The notes under the pieces: model-generated
Told to the model about the DNA's origin: nothing
What the model saw: only the letters and a program-made list of their open reading frames with translations
Database searches by the model: none
Assembly (NCBI RefSeq): GCF_001667275.1
Contig: NZ_LZHV01000054.1
Coordinates: 29,747-93,746, forward strand
From: Mycobacterium sp. ACS4054
Lineage (GTDB): Bacteria > Actinomycetota > Actinomycetes > Mycobacteriales > Mycobacteriaceae
Reading direction: 5' to 3'
Length of the DNA: 64,000 bases
Position numbers and translations under genes: made by a program
In this document: positions 1-8,373 of the stretch, piece after piece
How the letters are laid out: every line of letters starts with the position of its first letter
Position numbering within the stretch: the first letter of the stretch is position 1

Positions 1-1
1 G

Positions 2-253
2 CTGGCCCTGGCGTTCCACGAGGCCGTCGCCGACGCCGTCGCCAGGGTGGTAGCGCAGGCGGCCGGCGCCACCCGGCTGGTGGGCCTGACCGGCGGGGTG
101 TTCCAAAACGTGTTGTTACTCAAGGCGTGTCGGCAGCGATTGCGGCGGGCCGGATTCGAGGTGCTGACCCACCACACCGTTCCGCCGAACGACGGCGGGC
201 TCGCGCTGGGTCAGGCCGTGGTCAGCATGCTGACCGCGCGGGAGGGAGGCTGA
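2..253 (+). CDS. hypF: HypF carbamoyltransferase, C-terminal fragment (5' end outside window)
   Basis: This is the last 83 residues of HypF, which takes the carbamoyl group of carbamoyl phosphate through carbamoyl-AMP and passes it to the C-terminal cysteine of HypE, the first step in making the cyanide ligands of [NiFe]-hydrogenase. The fragment carries the conserved Gly-Gly-Val-Phe-Gln-Asn motif of the Kae1-like carbamoyltransferase domain and the terminal [10 protein letters not shown] stretch. The start lies left of the window. The next gene begins 3 bases after the stop, and hypE, hypC and hypD follow on the same strand, which supports the call. It is truncated only by the window edge. 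Confidence 0.9.
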   Translation: MALAFHEAVADAVARVVAQAAGATRLVGLTGGVFQNVLLLKACRQRLRRAGFEVLTHHTVPPNDGGLALGQAVVSMLTAREGG

Positions 254-256
254 ACC

Positions 257-976
257 ATGACCACCACTGCCATCGATCGCGGGTTGAGCGCCGAACTGGC
301 CGAAGACCTTGCGGCCACAGCGTTCACGCTCGCCAAGCGGTTCGCCGCGGGCGCGACCATGTGGTCCCTCGCACCGTCGTGGGAACCGCACGCGCTGCAC
401 ATCGCGGTCGAATTCGTGCACCCGGTGATCATGGGCAAACGGGCCCTGCCCGCGGTGGCGCTGACCGGACCCGACCTGGTGGACCTGGCGCGGGTGTCCG
501 TGCGGCCCGGTGACATCGTGGTCGCGGTGTCCGGCGCCGACGACACGCAGGTCCGCTCGCTGATGCGGCGCGCCCCCGCATGGGGCGCCACCACGATCTG
601 GATCGGCAGCGGCGAGCGGCCCGAGGCGGGGATGGCCGATCACGTGCTGTGGCTCGACGATCCCGATCCGCGCGTGCCCGCGACGGGAGGCTTCGTGCTG
701 TTCTATCACCTGCTGTGGGAGCTGACCCACGTGTGTTTCGAGCACCCCGGGCTGCTCAAACCCGAAGTCGCCGAGTCGGTTTGCGTCACCTGCAGCGACG
801 AGGGTCGCCCGGGCGAAGTGGTGACGGCCTCGGCCGACGGACACGGCACGGTGCGCACCGCCCGGGGCGTCGAGAACGTGGTGACCACGCTGATCGACCC
901 GGTCGAAGCCGGGGATCTGATCCTGGTGCACGCCGGCATGGCGATCGGCAGGCTGGAAGCGGAGGAGGGCCGATGA
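257..976 (+). CDS. SIS-like domain fused to a HypC/HupF-like domain, hydrogenase maturation
   Basis: A 239-residue protein with two parts. Residues 1-170 form an alpha/beta unit that looks like a divergent sugar-isomerase (SIS) domain. From about residue 174 a HypC/HupF-like domain begins with Cys-Val-Thr-Cys and ends in a LVHAGMAIGRLE segment that parallels LVHVGFAMAKID of the true HypC at 2768. HypC chaperones use an N-terminal Cys to carry the Fe(CN)2CO unit, and here the comparable cysteines (about 176 and 179) are internal. Its stop overlaps the next start (ATGA). The role in hydrogenase assembly is inferred from the domain and the operon. Exactly what the SIS-like part binds is unknown. 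Confidence 0.75.
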   Translation: MTTTAIDRGLSAELAEDLAATAFTLAKRFAAGATMWSLAPSWEPHALHIAVEFVHPVIMGKRALPAVALTGPDLVDLARVSVRPGDIVVAVSGADDTQVRSLMRRAPAWGATTIWIGSGERPEAGMADHVLWLDDPDPRVPATGGFVLFYHLLWELTHVCFEHPGLLKPEVAESVCVTCSDEGRPGEVVTASADGHGTVRTARGVENVVTTLIDPVEAGDLILVHAGMAIGRLEAEEGR

Positions 977-1644
977 GCGACGACGAACCCACCAACTTCC
1001 TGTACCCCTTCATCGACGCGCAGGAAGACGATCCCGCGTCGCTGCTGGCCGACCTGGCGGCGTCGGCGCAGGCGAAGGCGGCCGAAAGCCTGGCGCTGCG
1101 GCGCTCCACGCTGGAGGCCAACGCCGCGCTGCTGGGCCAGGCCGCCGCCGAGGTGGCGCGGCGCTTCACGGCGGGCGGGCGCATGTTCACCTTCGGAAAC
1201 GGCGGCAGCTGCACCGATTCCACCACCCTGGCGCGGCTGTTCGCCCGGCCACCGGTCGGCAAGCCACTGCCGGCGTGGCCGTTGACCACCGATCAGGCCA
1301 TCTTGACCGCGCTGGGCAACGACGTCGGGTTCGAGCTGGTCTTCGCCCGGCAGTTGATCGCCCGCGCCACCACCGGTGACATCGCCATCGCGATGTCGAC
1401 CAGCGGCGGCTCGCCGAACCTGCTCGCCGCGCTGGCCGAGGCGCGCCAGCGCGACCTGTACACCATCGGATTCGCCGGCTATGACGGCGGCGCCTTCGCC
1501 GGCAACCCAAATGTGGACGCCTGCTTCGTCGTTCGTTCGCAAAGCGTGCACCGGATCCAGGAATCGCAGGCGCTGCTCGGTTATCAGCTGTGGCTGAGCG
1601 TGCATCAATGCCTCGGCGGCGAACAAGGTTTGGGGGCGGCATGA
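973..1644 (+). CDS. GmhA-like SIS-domain protein in hydrogenase maturation operon
   Basis: A 223-residue protein of the phosphoheptose isomerase (GmhA) type. Visible marks are FGNGGS near the start of the SIS fold, the phosphate-binding MSTSGGSPN loop, and HRIQES late in the chain, where GmhA has its catalytic His/Glu helix. GmhA makes heptose precursors in Gram-negative bacteria, but here the gene sits between a HypC-like fusion and hypE with ATGA overlaps on both sides, so a role in hydrogenase maturation or in binding a small phosphorylated ligand is more likely. The start at 973 was chosen because the frame upstream overlaps the previous gene. Substrate unknown. Confidence 0.75.
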   Translation: MSDDEPTNFLYPFIDAQEDDPASLLADLAASAQAKAAESLALRRSTLEANAALLGQAAAEVARRFTAGGRMFTFGNGGSCTDSTTLARLFARPPVGKPLPAWPLTTDQAILTALGNDVGFELVFARQLIARATTGDIAIAMSTSGGSPNLLAALAEARQRDLYTIGFAGYDGGAFAGNPNVDACFVVRSQSVHRIQESQALLGYQLWLSVHQCLGGEQGLGAA

Positions 1645-2753
1645 AAAACTCTGCGGGTGAATACCTTTCTTCGGGACCGCGGTTCGCCGAGGGCGAGGTG
1701 ATCGAACGCATCGAATCGTTCCGCAGGCGCCGCCCCCGCCTCCTCGACGACCACGTGACGCTGGCGCACGGCGCGGGCGGCAAGGCCTCGGCCGCGCTGG
1801 TGGACGCGGTGTTCATGGAGGCGCTTCGCAACCCGCTGCTGGAGTCGCTCGGCGACAGCGCGGTTTTGACGCTGCCGAGCGGTGAACGCCTGGCGATGTC
1901 CACCGACTCGTTCGTGGTGCAGCCCAGGCGCTTTCCCGGCGGTTCCATCGGCTCGCTGGCCGTGCACGGCACCTGCAACGACCTCGCGATGGCCGGGGCG
2001 GTGCCGTCGTGGATCTCGGCGGCGTTCGTGCTCGAAGAGGGCTTCCCCATCGCCGAGTTGAAGGAGATCGTCGCCGACATGGCGGCGGCGGCCGCCGCGG
2101 CGGACGTGCGGGTGGTCACCGGCGACACCAAGGTGGTGCCCAAGGGCGCCGCCGACGGCCTGTTCGTGACCACCACCGGCACGGGGGTCATCCCGGCGGG
2201 GCGCGCGCTGTCCGCGGCGTCGGTGCGGCCGGGTGACCGTGTGCTGCTCTCGGGTTCGATGGGCGATCACGGGATGGCGGTCATGCTCGCGCGGGGCGAT
2301 CTGGCCATCGAGGCCGACATCGCGTCCGACACCGCGTCGGTCAGCCCGCTGGTGGAGCTGTTGCTGACGGCCGCGCCGTCGACCCGCTGGTTGCGCGACG
2401 CGACCCGCGGCGGGGTCGGCACCGTTTGCAACGAGCTGGCTCAGGCGTGCGGCCTGGGGGTGCTGCTCTCCGAGGAGCGACTTCCGGTGCGGCCCATGGT
2501 CAATGGCGCGTGCGAGCTGCTCGGCATCGACCCCTTGTACGTGGCCAACGAGGGCAAGTTCGTCGCGGTCGTCGCGCCGGAGGAGGCCGACGCGGGGCTG
2601 GCCGCGCTGCGGTCGCATCCGTTGGGCGCCGACGCGGCCGAGGTCGGGGAAATCGTCGCCGAACCCGCCGAAACCGTGGTGCTGCGCACCGGGTTCGGCG
2701 GAACGCGGATCGTCGACATGCTCGTCGGTGACCCGCTGCCGAGGATTTGCTGA
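1641..2753 (+). CDS. hypE: HypE, carbamoyl dehydratase of [NiFe]-hydrogenase maturation
   Basis: 370 residues. HypE accepts the carbamoyl group from HypF on its C-terminal Cys and dehydrates it with ATP to a thiocyanate, the cyanide donor for the active-site iron. The chain ends in Pro-Arg-Ile-Cys, the diagnostic tail with the acceptor cysteine. The PurM-like fold shows GAGGKAS near residue 44 and a MSTDSFVV strand. The start overlaps the upstream stop (ATGA), giving about 35 residues before the usual HypE start, so a later start is possible. hypC follows after 14 bases. Confidence 0.95.
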   Translation: MKNSAGEYLSSGPRFAEGEVIERIESFRRRRPRLLDDHVTLAHGAGGKASAALVDAVFMEALRNPLLESLGDSAVLTLPSGERLAMSTDSFVVQPRRFPGGSIGSLAVHGTCNDLAMAGAVPSWISAAFVLEEGFPIAELKEIVADMAAAAAAADVRVVTGDTKVVPKGAADGLFVTTTGTGVIPAGRALSAASVRPGDRVLLSGSMGDHGMAVMLARGDLAIEADIASDTASVSPLVELLLTAAPSTRWLRDATRGGVGTVCNELAQACGLGVLLSEERLPVRPMVNGACELLGIDPLYVANEGKFVAVVAPEEADAGLAALRSHPLGADAAEVGEIVAEPAETVVLRTGFGGTRIVDMLVGDPLPRIC

Positions 2754-2767
2754 AAGGGGTAACGCGG

Positions 2768-3037
2768 ATGTGTCTGGGGATTCCGGGTCGGATCGTCGAA
2801 ATCACCGATCCGGCAAACTATTTGGCGAAGGTCGACGTCAGCGGCGTGCAGCGCACCATCAGCGTCCGGCTGCTCGAGGACATGCCTGCACCGGACGATT
2901 GGGTGCTGGTTCACGTCGGGTTCGCGATGGCCAAGATCGACGAGACCGAGGCGCTGCTCACGCTGGCGGCCGTCCAAAAGCTCGGGGACGCCTACGCCAC
3001 CGAGCTGGAAGCCTTCGACTCGTCGGCCATTATCTAA
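2768..3037 (+). CDS. hypC: HypC hydrogenase maturation chaperone
   Basis: 89 residues, the normal HypC length, starting MCLGIPG with the essential Cys2. With HypD, HypC holds the iron while cyanide and CO are attached, then hands it to the hydrogenase large-subunit precursor. The central barrel segment LVHVGFAMAKID is typical of the family. It sits between hypE and hypD on the same strand, 14 bases from each. A second HypC-like domain is encoded at 257-976, so the operon may supply two chaperones, perhaps for different steps or targets (inference). Confidence 0.95.
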   Translation: MCLGIPGRIVEITDPANYLAKVDVSGVQRTISVRLLEDMPAPDDWVLVHVGFAMAKIDETEALLTLAAVQKLGDAYATELEAFDSSAII

Positions 3038-3051
3038 AAGGGGGCACGAGC

Positions 3052-4179
3052 ATGAAATTCGTTGACGAGTTCCGGGATCCGGCCGCGGCCCGCAAGCTGC
3101 TGGGCGCCATCGGGCGGCTGGCCGGCCCCGGCGACAAGTTCAAGTTCATGGAGGTGTGCGGCGGGCACACCCACACGATCTACCGGCACGGCATTGAGCA
3201 CCTGTTGCCCGACAACGTCGAACTGGTGCACGGGCCCGGCTGCCCGGTCTGCGTCATCCCGATGGGCCGCATCGACGACGCCATGTGGCTGGCCGGCCAG
3301 CCCGACGTGATCTTCACCTGCTTCGGCGACATGATGCGGGTGCCGGGCTCGGCCGGCAGCCTGCTGGACGCCAAGGCGCGCGGCGCCGATGTGCGATTCG
3401 TCTACTCGCCACTGGACGCGCTGAAGATCGCGCTCGACAATCCCGACAAGCACGTCGTGTTCTTCGCCATCGGTTTCGAGACCACCGCGCCCTCGACCGC
3501 GGTCACCCTGGTGCGCGCACGCGACCTGGGGCTGACCAACTTCAGCGTGTTCTGCAATCACGTCATGATCGTGCCGCCCATCAAGGCCATCCTCGAGTCG
3601 CCGGACCTGCGGCTGTCGGGGTTCATCGGGCCCGGGCACGTGTCGACGGTGGTGGGCAACCGGCCCTACCGGTTCGTGCCGGAGGTGTACCGAAAGCCGT
3701 TGGTGGTGGCGGGTTTCGAACCGCTGGACATTCTGGCGGCGGTCGCGATGCTGTTGACCCAGATCCGCGAGGGCCGCTGCGAGGTGGAGAACCAGTACAA
3801 GCGCGTGGTGCCCGAGCACGGCAACCCGGCGGCGCTGGCCCTGATGGGCAAGGTGTTCGCGCTGCGCCCGCACTTCGAATGGCGCGGGCTGGGCTTCATC
3901 TCGCAGAGCGCGCTGCGCCTGCACGACGACTTCGCGGAATTCGACGCCGAGCTGCGGTTCGCGATGCCGGGCGTGCGGGTCGCCGACCCGAAGGCGTGCC
4001 AGTGCGGCGAGGTGCTCAAGGGTGTGCTCAAGCCCTGGGAGTGCAAGGTTTTCGGCACCGCCTGCACACCGGAGACCCCGATCGGCACCTGCATGGTGTC
4101 CCCGGAGGGGGCCTGCGCGGCCTACTACAACTTCGGCCGCATGCATCGCGACGCGGTCAAGCTCGTGGGGCAGACTTGA
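3052..4179 (+). CDS. hypD: HypD, Fe-S scaffold for Fe(CN)2CO assembly
   Basis: 375 residues, usual HypD length. HypD is the redox scaffold on which, with HypC, cyanide from HypE is transferred to iron. Visible motifs are CGGHTHT at residues 36-42, GPGCPVCV at about 61-68, a central GPGHVSTVVG, and a C-terminal set of cysteines (CQCGE, WECK, TAC, TCM, GAC) that fits the 4Fe-4S site. It starts 14 bases after hypC with a purine-rich ribosome site, and its stop overlaps the TTG start of the next gene, so translation is probably coupled. Confidence 0.96.
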   Translation: MKFVDEFRDPAAARKLLGAIGRLAGPGDKFKFMEVCGGHTHTIYRHGIEHLLPDNVELVHGPGCPVCVIPMGRIDDAMWLAGQPDVIFTCFGDMMRVPGSAGSLLDAKARGADVRFVYSPLDALKIALDNPDKHVVFFAIGFETTAPSTAVTLVRARDLGLTNFSVFCNHVMIVPPIKAILESPDLRLSGFIGPGHVSTVVGNRPYRFVPEVYRKPLVVAGFEPLDILAAVAMLLTQIREGRCEVENQYKRVVPEHGNPAALALMGKVFALRPHFEWRGLGFISQSALRLHDDFAEFDAELRFAMPGVRVADPKACQCGEVLKGVLKPWECKVFGTACTPETPIGTCMVSPEGACAAYYNFGRMHRDAVKLVGQT

Positions 4180-4916
4180 CCGACGCTGACGCCCGCGGCG
4201 TCGAGATGTTCGCGCGCTACGCCCACGCGCCCAACGCGCTGGGCTATTGCGGTCCGCCCCTCGGCGCCACCCTGCGCGACGGCTCGGTCGACGAGGTGCG
4301 CCGGGCGGCGACGAGGTTTTCCGGGGCGTGGCCATACCTGCGGGTGCTCTCGACGCTCACCGGGATCGCCGACCCGCTGGATCATCGACTCGTCGAGTCG
4401 TACTGGCTGGGCGGCGGCGTCGGCGCGGATCTGGACCCGCAAGACTTCTTCGGCGCGTTGCTGGCGATCATCGGCCCGCAAGCGGGCCGTTACTGGTCAC
4501 ACCTCACACCGGACCTGGCCACCGAGGCCGCCGCCAATCACTGCTTTCACGTGTTCGGGGTCTATCCGTGGACGCGGTTGTTGGGCCGCGGCATGGATGA
4601 ACATCCCCTCAACGTGCTCGACAACTGCCGCATCACCTGGGGCACGGTGCTCTCCCGCGACCGAGACCGGATCGAGGTGCGATGCCGACGCCTGGTGCTC
4701 GACGGTGAGGCGCTGGCCCTGTCCGAGCCGTCGTCCCGGGTGTACGACGTCTGGACCGACGGGTACAGCGCGGTGCCCGACGCGGCCGCCGGTGACGAGG
4801 TCGCGTTGCACTGGGGGCGGCTGTGTGGCCGGTTGTCGCCGGGCCAGGTCCGCGCCCTGTCCGACGCGACGGACCGTCAGCTGCGGATGACGAGCAACCG
4901 ACTGGCGCGTGTGTAA
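4176..4916 (+). CDS. hydrogenase-cluster protein of unknown function
   Basis: 246 residues, starting at TTG inside the hypD stop (TTGA overlap), which implies translational coupling. I do not recognise an enzyme family. Related genomes may label it DUF6390, but that is from memory and uncertain. Notable residues are an early ARYAHAPN-LGYCGPP stretch, a WLGGGVGADLDP segment, and HCFHVFGVYPW in the middle, whose Cys and His residues could bind a metal or cofactor. No signal peptide or membrane segment is seen. Position at the end of the hyp operon suggests a maturation, quality-control or processing role (inference). Confidence 0.7.
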   Translation: MTDADARGVEMFARYAHAPNALGYCGPPLGATLRDGSVDEVRRAATRFSGAWPYLRVLSTLTGIADPLDHRLVESYWLGGGVGADLDPQDFFGALLAIIGPQAGRYWSHLTPDLATEAAANHCFHVFGVYPWTRLLGRGMDEHPLNVLDNCRITWGTVLSRDRDRIEVRCRRLVLDGEALALSEPSSRVYDVWTDGYSAVPDAAAGDEVALHWGRLCGRLSPGQVRALSDATDRQLRMTSNRLARV

Positions 4917-4937
4917 TTTCGTGTCAGACTGGCCCCC

Positions 4938-6065
4938 GTGCCCGGTTCCCTGTGCGACGTGTTGCCCGCCGCCGCCGCCCTGCTCGGAGCGCCGGGCGCC
5001 GTCGACAGGCTGTCGCTGGCCGACTGGGCCGGCGACGTCGACCGGGTCGCGGTTGTGCTGGTGGACGGGCTGGGCTGGCACCTGCTGAGCGAGCTGGCCG
5101 GCAGCGCGCCGCTGCTCGCCTCGGTGCTCGCCGGGCAGACCGGGCGTCTGACCGAGCTCACCTGCACGTTTCCGTCGACCACCCCGACCAGCCTGGTTTC
5201 GCTCGGCACCGGGGTGCAGCCCGGCGAACACGGGATCCTCGGCTTCACGCTGAACGTCCCGGGCACGGATCGGGTGCTCAATCACATCCTGTGGCGCGAC
5301 GATCCGCCGCACGCCGAGTGGCAGCCGCTGCCCACCTGGTTCGGGCGGCTCAACGAGTCCGGGATCGGCGCGCGCGCCGTGTTGCCGGCCGCGTTCATGG
5401 GCAGCGGGCTGACCGATTCGGCCTACCGCGGCGCCGAATTCCGCCCAATTGAGCCGGCGGACGACAACGCGCAGCGGCTGGCCCCGGAGCTGCACGCCGC
5501 GCCGGGCCTGGTCTACGGCTACACCGGCGCGCTGGACTTCGCGGCGCACGCGTTCGGGGTCGGGTCGTCCCAATGGCACGAAGCGGCGGCCCAGATCGAC
5601 ACGCTGCTGACCCGGGTGGTCGACCGGCTGCCCGGCCACGCGGCGCTGCTGGTCACCGCCGACCACGGCGGCTTCAACGTTCCTCCGGACGCGCGGGTTG
5701 ACCTCGACACCGACCCGCGGCTGACCGCGGGGGTCCGCGTCGTCGCCGGCGAGCCGCGGGTGCGCTACCTGCACACCGAGGCCGGCGCCGCGGCGGACGT
5801 GCAGGCGGCCTGGGCCGAGATCCTCGACGGCAAGGCGCACGTCTACAGCCGCGAGCAGGCGGTGGCCACGGGCATGTTCGGCCCGGTCAACCCCGCGCAC
5901 CTGCCGCGGATCGGCGACGTCGTCGTCGTCTGCACCGGGGATGCGGCCGTGCTGGCGACGGGACACGAGCCGCCGGAAACGGCCAGGCTGGTCGGCTTTC
6001 ACGGCGCGGCGACGCCCGCCGAGATGGCGATCCCGCTGATCGCGTTGAACCACAACGGACTTTGA
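4938..6065 (+). CDS. alkaline phosphatase-superfamily nucleotide pyrophosphatase/phosphodiesterase
   Basis: 375 residues starting at GTG. It has the superfamily layout: VVLVDGLGW with the first metal-binding Asp, FPSTTPTS with the Thr nucleophile, TADHGGF with the Asp-His metal pair, and a late FHGAATPAEMAIP segment. Members hydrolyse phosphodiester or pyrophosphate bonds. No clear signal peptide is seen, so it is probably cytoplasmic. It starts 21 bases after the hyp-cluster gene and may be co-transcribed with it, but a role in hydrogenase biology is not shown by the sequence. The substrate cannot be read. Confidence 0.8.
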   Translation: MPGSLCDVLPAAAALLGAPGAVDRLSLADWAGDVDRVAVVLVDGLGWHLLSELAGSAPLLASVLAGQTGRLTELTCTFPSTTPTSLVSLGTGVQPGEHGILGFTLNVPGTDRVLNHILWRDDPPHAEWQPLPTWFGRLNESGIGARAVLPAAFMGSGLTDSAYRGAEFRPIEPADDNAQRLAPELHAAPGLVYGYTGALDFAAHAFGVGSSQWHEAAAQIDTLLTRVVDRLPGHAALLVTADHGGFNVPPDARVDLDTDPRLTAGVRVVAGEPRVRYLHTEAGAAADVQAAWAEILDGKAHVYSREQAVATGMFGPVNPAHLPRIGDVVVVCTGDAAVLATGHEPPETARLVGFHGAATPAEMAIPLIALNHNGL

Positions 6066-6125
6066 TCGTTTTCACAGCTCGCCGGGATGGGCTGTCCAGC
6101 CTCGTGTAGTAATTTCGGGCCCACT

Positions 6126-6527
6126 GTGACAGGCGGGGGTGCGGGTAAAGCTCGACGACGGCGGTCGGCCGTCGCGATCGTTGCGGCGCTCGGCGTGTTC
6201 TGCGCGGTCACCACGGGCTGGGCGGCGCGCGGAACCGCGCCCGGGCTGCCGCAGCCCGCGGCCGGCGTGAATGTGGCTCGCGCGCAAGCACACAACGCGA
6301 ACCCCGCCCCCGGCTCCGCACCGAGCCATCACAAGACCACCAAGACGGCGTGGATGACCCGGGATCGGCCGCCGACGTGGGCCCGCTCGGCGCCGCCTGC
6401 TATCGGGTCGCCGCTACCGACTTCGTTTGCGCCCGCGGTATTCCGGCTGCCCCGCGCGCCGTCGTGCGCGTCGGGGGCGGTTGCACCGGACGATCTGTTG
6501 ACGCGGCTCTGCGTCGCGCGCTGCTGA
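6126..6527 (+). CDS. small secreted proline-rich protein, unknown function
   Basis: 133 residues from a GTG start. A charged GKARRRRS stretch is followed by a hydrophobic run (about residues 12-28) ending GWAARG, a plausible secretion signal with cleavage after Ala. The mature part is rich in Pro, Ala, Ser and basic residues with no recognised domain, and it ends with cysteines (two near the C-terminus, one at the last residue) that could form a disulfide. Codon third positions are GC-rich as in neighbouring genes. An upstream in-frame ATG at 6087 would put residues ahead of the signal peptide and was not chosen. Function unknown. Confidence 0.55.
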   Translation: MTGGGAGKARRRRSAVAIVAALGVFCAVTTGWAARGTAPGLPQPAAGVNVARAQAHNANPAPGSAPSHHKTTKTAWMTRDRPPTWARSAPPAIGSPLPTSFAPAVFRLPRAPSCASGAVAPDDLLTRLCVARC

Positions 6528-6661
6528 GGGCTCGATCACCCGCGGCGGGCGCCGTCGTTGCACCGCCGCGTGCGCGAGTAGGCCTGTAACCCCCATGCCT
6601 ACGTCCCAACAGAAGAGTCCACATTCGCGGCTCGTACCGCCGTCGTTAGGCAGAGACAGCA

Positions 6662-7540
6662 ATGAATTTCACCACGCTTGCGCCGGAAATCATCTCCGGT
6701 GAAATCCATGACGGCCCCGGTTCGGGGTCGCTCGCCGAGGCCGCGACGGCCTGGGCCGGCCTGGCCATTCGGCTGCACACCGCGGTCGCCGACTACCGCG
6801 CGGTGACCTCGAAACTGGTGGCCCGCTGCGACGGCCCCGCGCCGGCCAGCGCGGCGCCCTACATCGCTTGGCTCACCACCACCGCGATCCTGGCCGAACA
6901 GGCCGCCACCGGGGCCGCCGCGGCAACGAGCGCCCACCAGGCGGTGTTGGCGGCGACGGTGCCGCCGGCCGCGATCGCGGCCAATCGCGCGCTGCGCGGA
7001 TCGCTGATCCTGGGTAACCGCCTGGGACAGGGCGCCCCGGCCATCGCCGACACCGAGGCCGACTACGAACGGATGTGGGCCCGCAACGCCGCGGCCATGT
7101 ACGCCTACGCCGCGGACTCGGCGGACGCGGCGGCCCTCACGCCGTTCACCTTGCCGCCCGGCGAGGCGGGCCAAGCCACGTGGGCGCTGCGCTCGGCGCC
7201 CGAGGTCGTGGCGGCGGGCCGGCAGCTGATCTCGGCCGCGCCCGGCGCGCTGCGGGCGCTGTCGGCGTCTCCGCTGGCGACGTTCGACGTCTCCCTCGCG
7301 TCGGCGACCTGCCCGCTGTCGAAGTTGAGCTCGCTGACGGCGCCGTCCGGGGTGGCGATCGCCCGGCTCAATTCCCTCAACAAGGCCGCCGCGCTGCGGT
7401 GCCTGCTGCCCGGCCGGCGTGGCGTCGGCGGCGCCGCCATCGCGGTCGGCCGCGCGGCCTCGGTCGGGGCGCTGGCGGTGCCACGGACGTGGACAGCGGC
7501 CGCCGCACCGACGGTGGTATACCGCGGAACCGTCGCCTAA
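6662..7540 (+). CDS. PPE family protein, PPE-SVP type, orphan
   Basis: 292 residues. The N-terminal domain has the PPE layout: PEIISGEIHDGPGSGSL, an Ala-rich helical hairpin, then a NRALRGSLILGNRLGQGAPAI-like segment and a DYERMWARNAAAMYAY helix. The usual Pro-Pro-Glu near residue 8-10 reads Ala-Pro-Glu. The C-terminal part contains GALAVPRTW, matching the GxxSVPxxW motif of the SVP subgroup. PPE proteins are usually exported by ESX systems with a PE partner, but no PE gene lies next to it. Its stop overlaps the stop of the convergent amidotransferase gene by four bases. Confidence 0.88.
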   Translation: MNFTTLAPEIISGEIHDGPGSGSLAEAATAWAGLAIRLHTAVADYRAVTSKLVARCDGPAPASAAPYIAWLTTTAILAEQAATGAAAATSAHQAVLAATVPPAAIAANRALRGSLILGNRLGQGAPAIADTEADYERMWARNAAAMYAYAADSADAAALTPFTLPPGEAGQATWALRSAPEVVAAGRQLISAAPGALRALSASPLATFDVSLASATCPLSKLSSLTAPSGVAIARLNSLNKAAALRCLLPGRRGVGGAAIAVGRAASVGALAVPRTWTAAAAPTVVYRGTVA

Positions 7541-8274
7541 CGCCCGTCGCGCGCGGCATACGACCGCGCGGCGTCCACGATCGCGGCGAACAGGCGCATG
7601 TCGTCCAGGGTCTGCTCCGGATGCCATTGCACCGCAAGCACAAACGTGTCACCGGGCAACTCCAGCGCCTCGACGACGCCGTCGGGATCCCACGCGCTGA
7701 CCACCAGGCCCGCACCGACCTTGTCGATCGCCTGATGGTGGTAGCACGGCGCGTCGGTGGACTCCCCCACCAGCGCGGCCAGCCGGCTGCCCGCCACGGT
7801 GCGCACCGGCAACCGGGTGAACACCCCGTTGCCCGCCCGGTGTCCGTCGTGCCCGAGGACGTCGGGCAGGTGCTGGTGCAGGCTCCCGCCGAACGCCACG
7901 TTGAGCACCTGAGCGCCGCGGCAGATGCCCAGCACCGGCAGGCCGCGGTCCAGCGCGCCGCGCAACAACGCGAATTCCCAGGCGTCGCGGTCGGCGCGCG
8001 GTGGATCGGTGGCCGGATGGGGTTGCTGGCCATAGGCCGCGGGGTCCACGTCGTAGCCGCCGGTGATCACCAGCGCGTGCAGGCCGTCGAGGACCGCGCC
8101 GAGGGTCTCGGGTTCCGCCGGTTGCGGTGGGAGCAACACCGCGGCGCCGCCGGCCGCGACGACGCCTTGAAAGTAGTCGGCCGGCAGATAGCCCGCGGGG
8201 ATGTCCCAGATCCCCGCCTGGACGCGCTCCAGGTAGGAGGTCAGGCCCACCACCGGCCGCCCCTTGGCGTTCAC
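7537..8274 (-). CDS. class I glutamine amidotransferase-like (PuuD/peptidase C26) protein, Rv2859c-like
   Basis: 245 residues from GTG at 8274. The gamma-glutamyl-GABA hydrolase type of class I amidotransferase is shown by ITGGYDVDP, the nucleophile elbow LGICRGAQVLN and the QWHPEQ His-Glu pair. Related enzymes cleave gamma-glutamyl-amide bonds in polyamine or glutamine breakdown. The GTG start is preferred because an AAAGGA ribosome site lies just upstream. The in-frame ATG at 8295 has none and adds residues not found in the conserved core. In M. tuberculosis the neighbour is glnA4, which is absent here. The substrate is not established. Confidence 0.85.
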   Translation of the reverse strand: MNAKGRPVVGLTSYLERVQAGIWDIPAGYLPADYFQGVVAAGGAAVLLPPQPAEPETLGAVLDGLHALVITGGYDVDPAAYGQQPHPATDPPRADRDAWEFALLRGALDRGLPVLGICRGAQVLNVAFGGSLHQHLPDVLGHDGHRAGNGVFTRLPVRTVAGSRLAALVGESTDAPCYHHQAIDKVGAGLVVSAWDPDGVVEALELPGDTFVLAVQWHPEQTLDDMRLFAAIVDAARSYAARDGR

Positions 8275-8373
8275 AACCGCGCATCCTTTCCGCATCGGTG
8301 TGCTGAGCGACCGCTCGGCACAACGGGTCTGGGCTCCGGTCGAAACGGTACCGCCCCCCGGCGATCAGCGCCG

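Noticed and set aside
1187..2191. Minus-strand frames opposite the hyp genes
   Set aside because: They are shadows of hypE and SIS genes with no recognisable domains.
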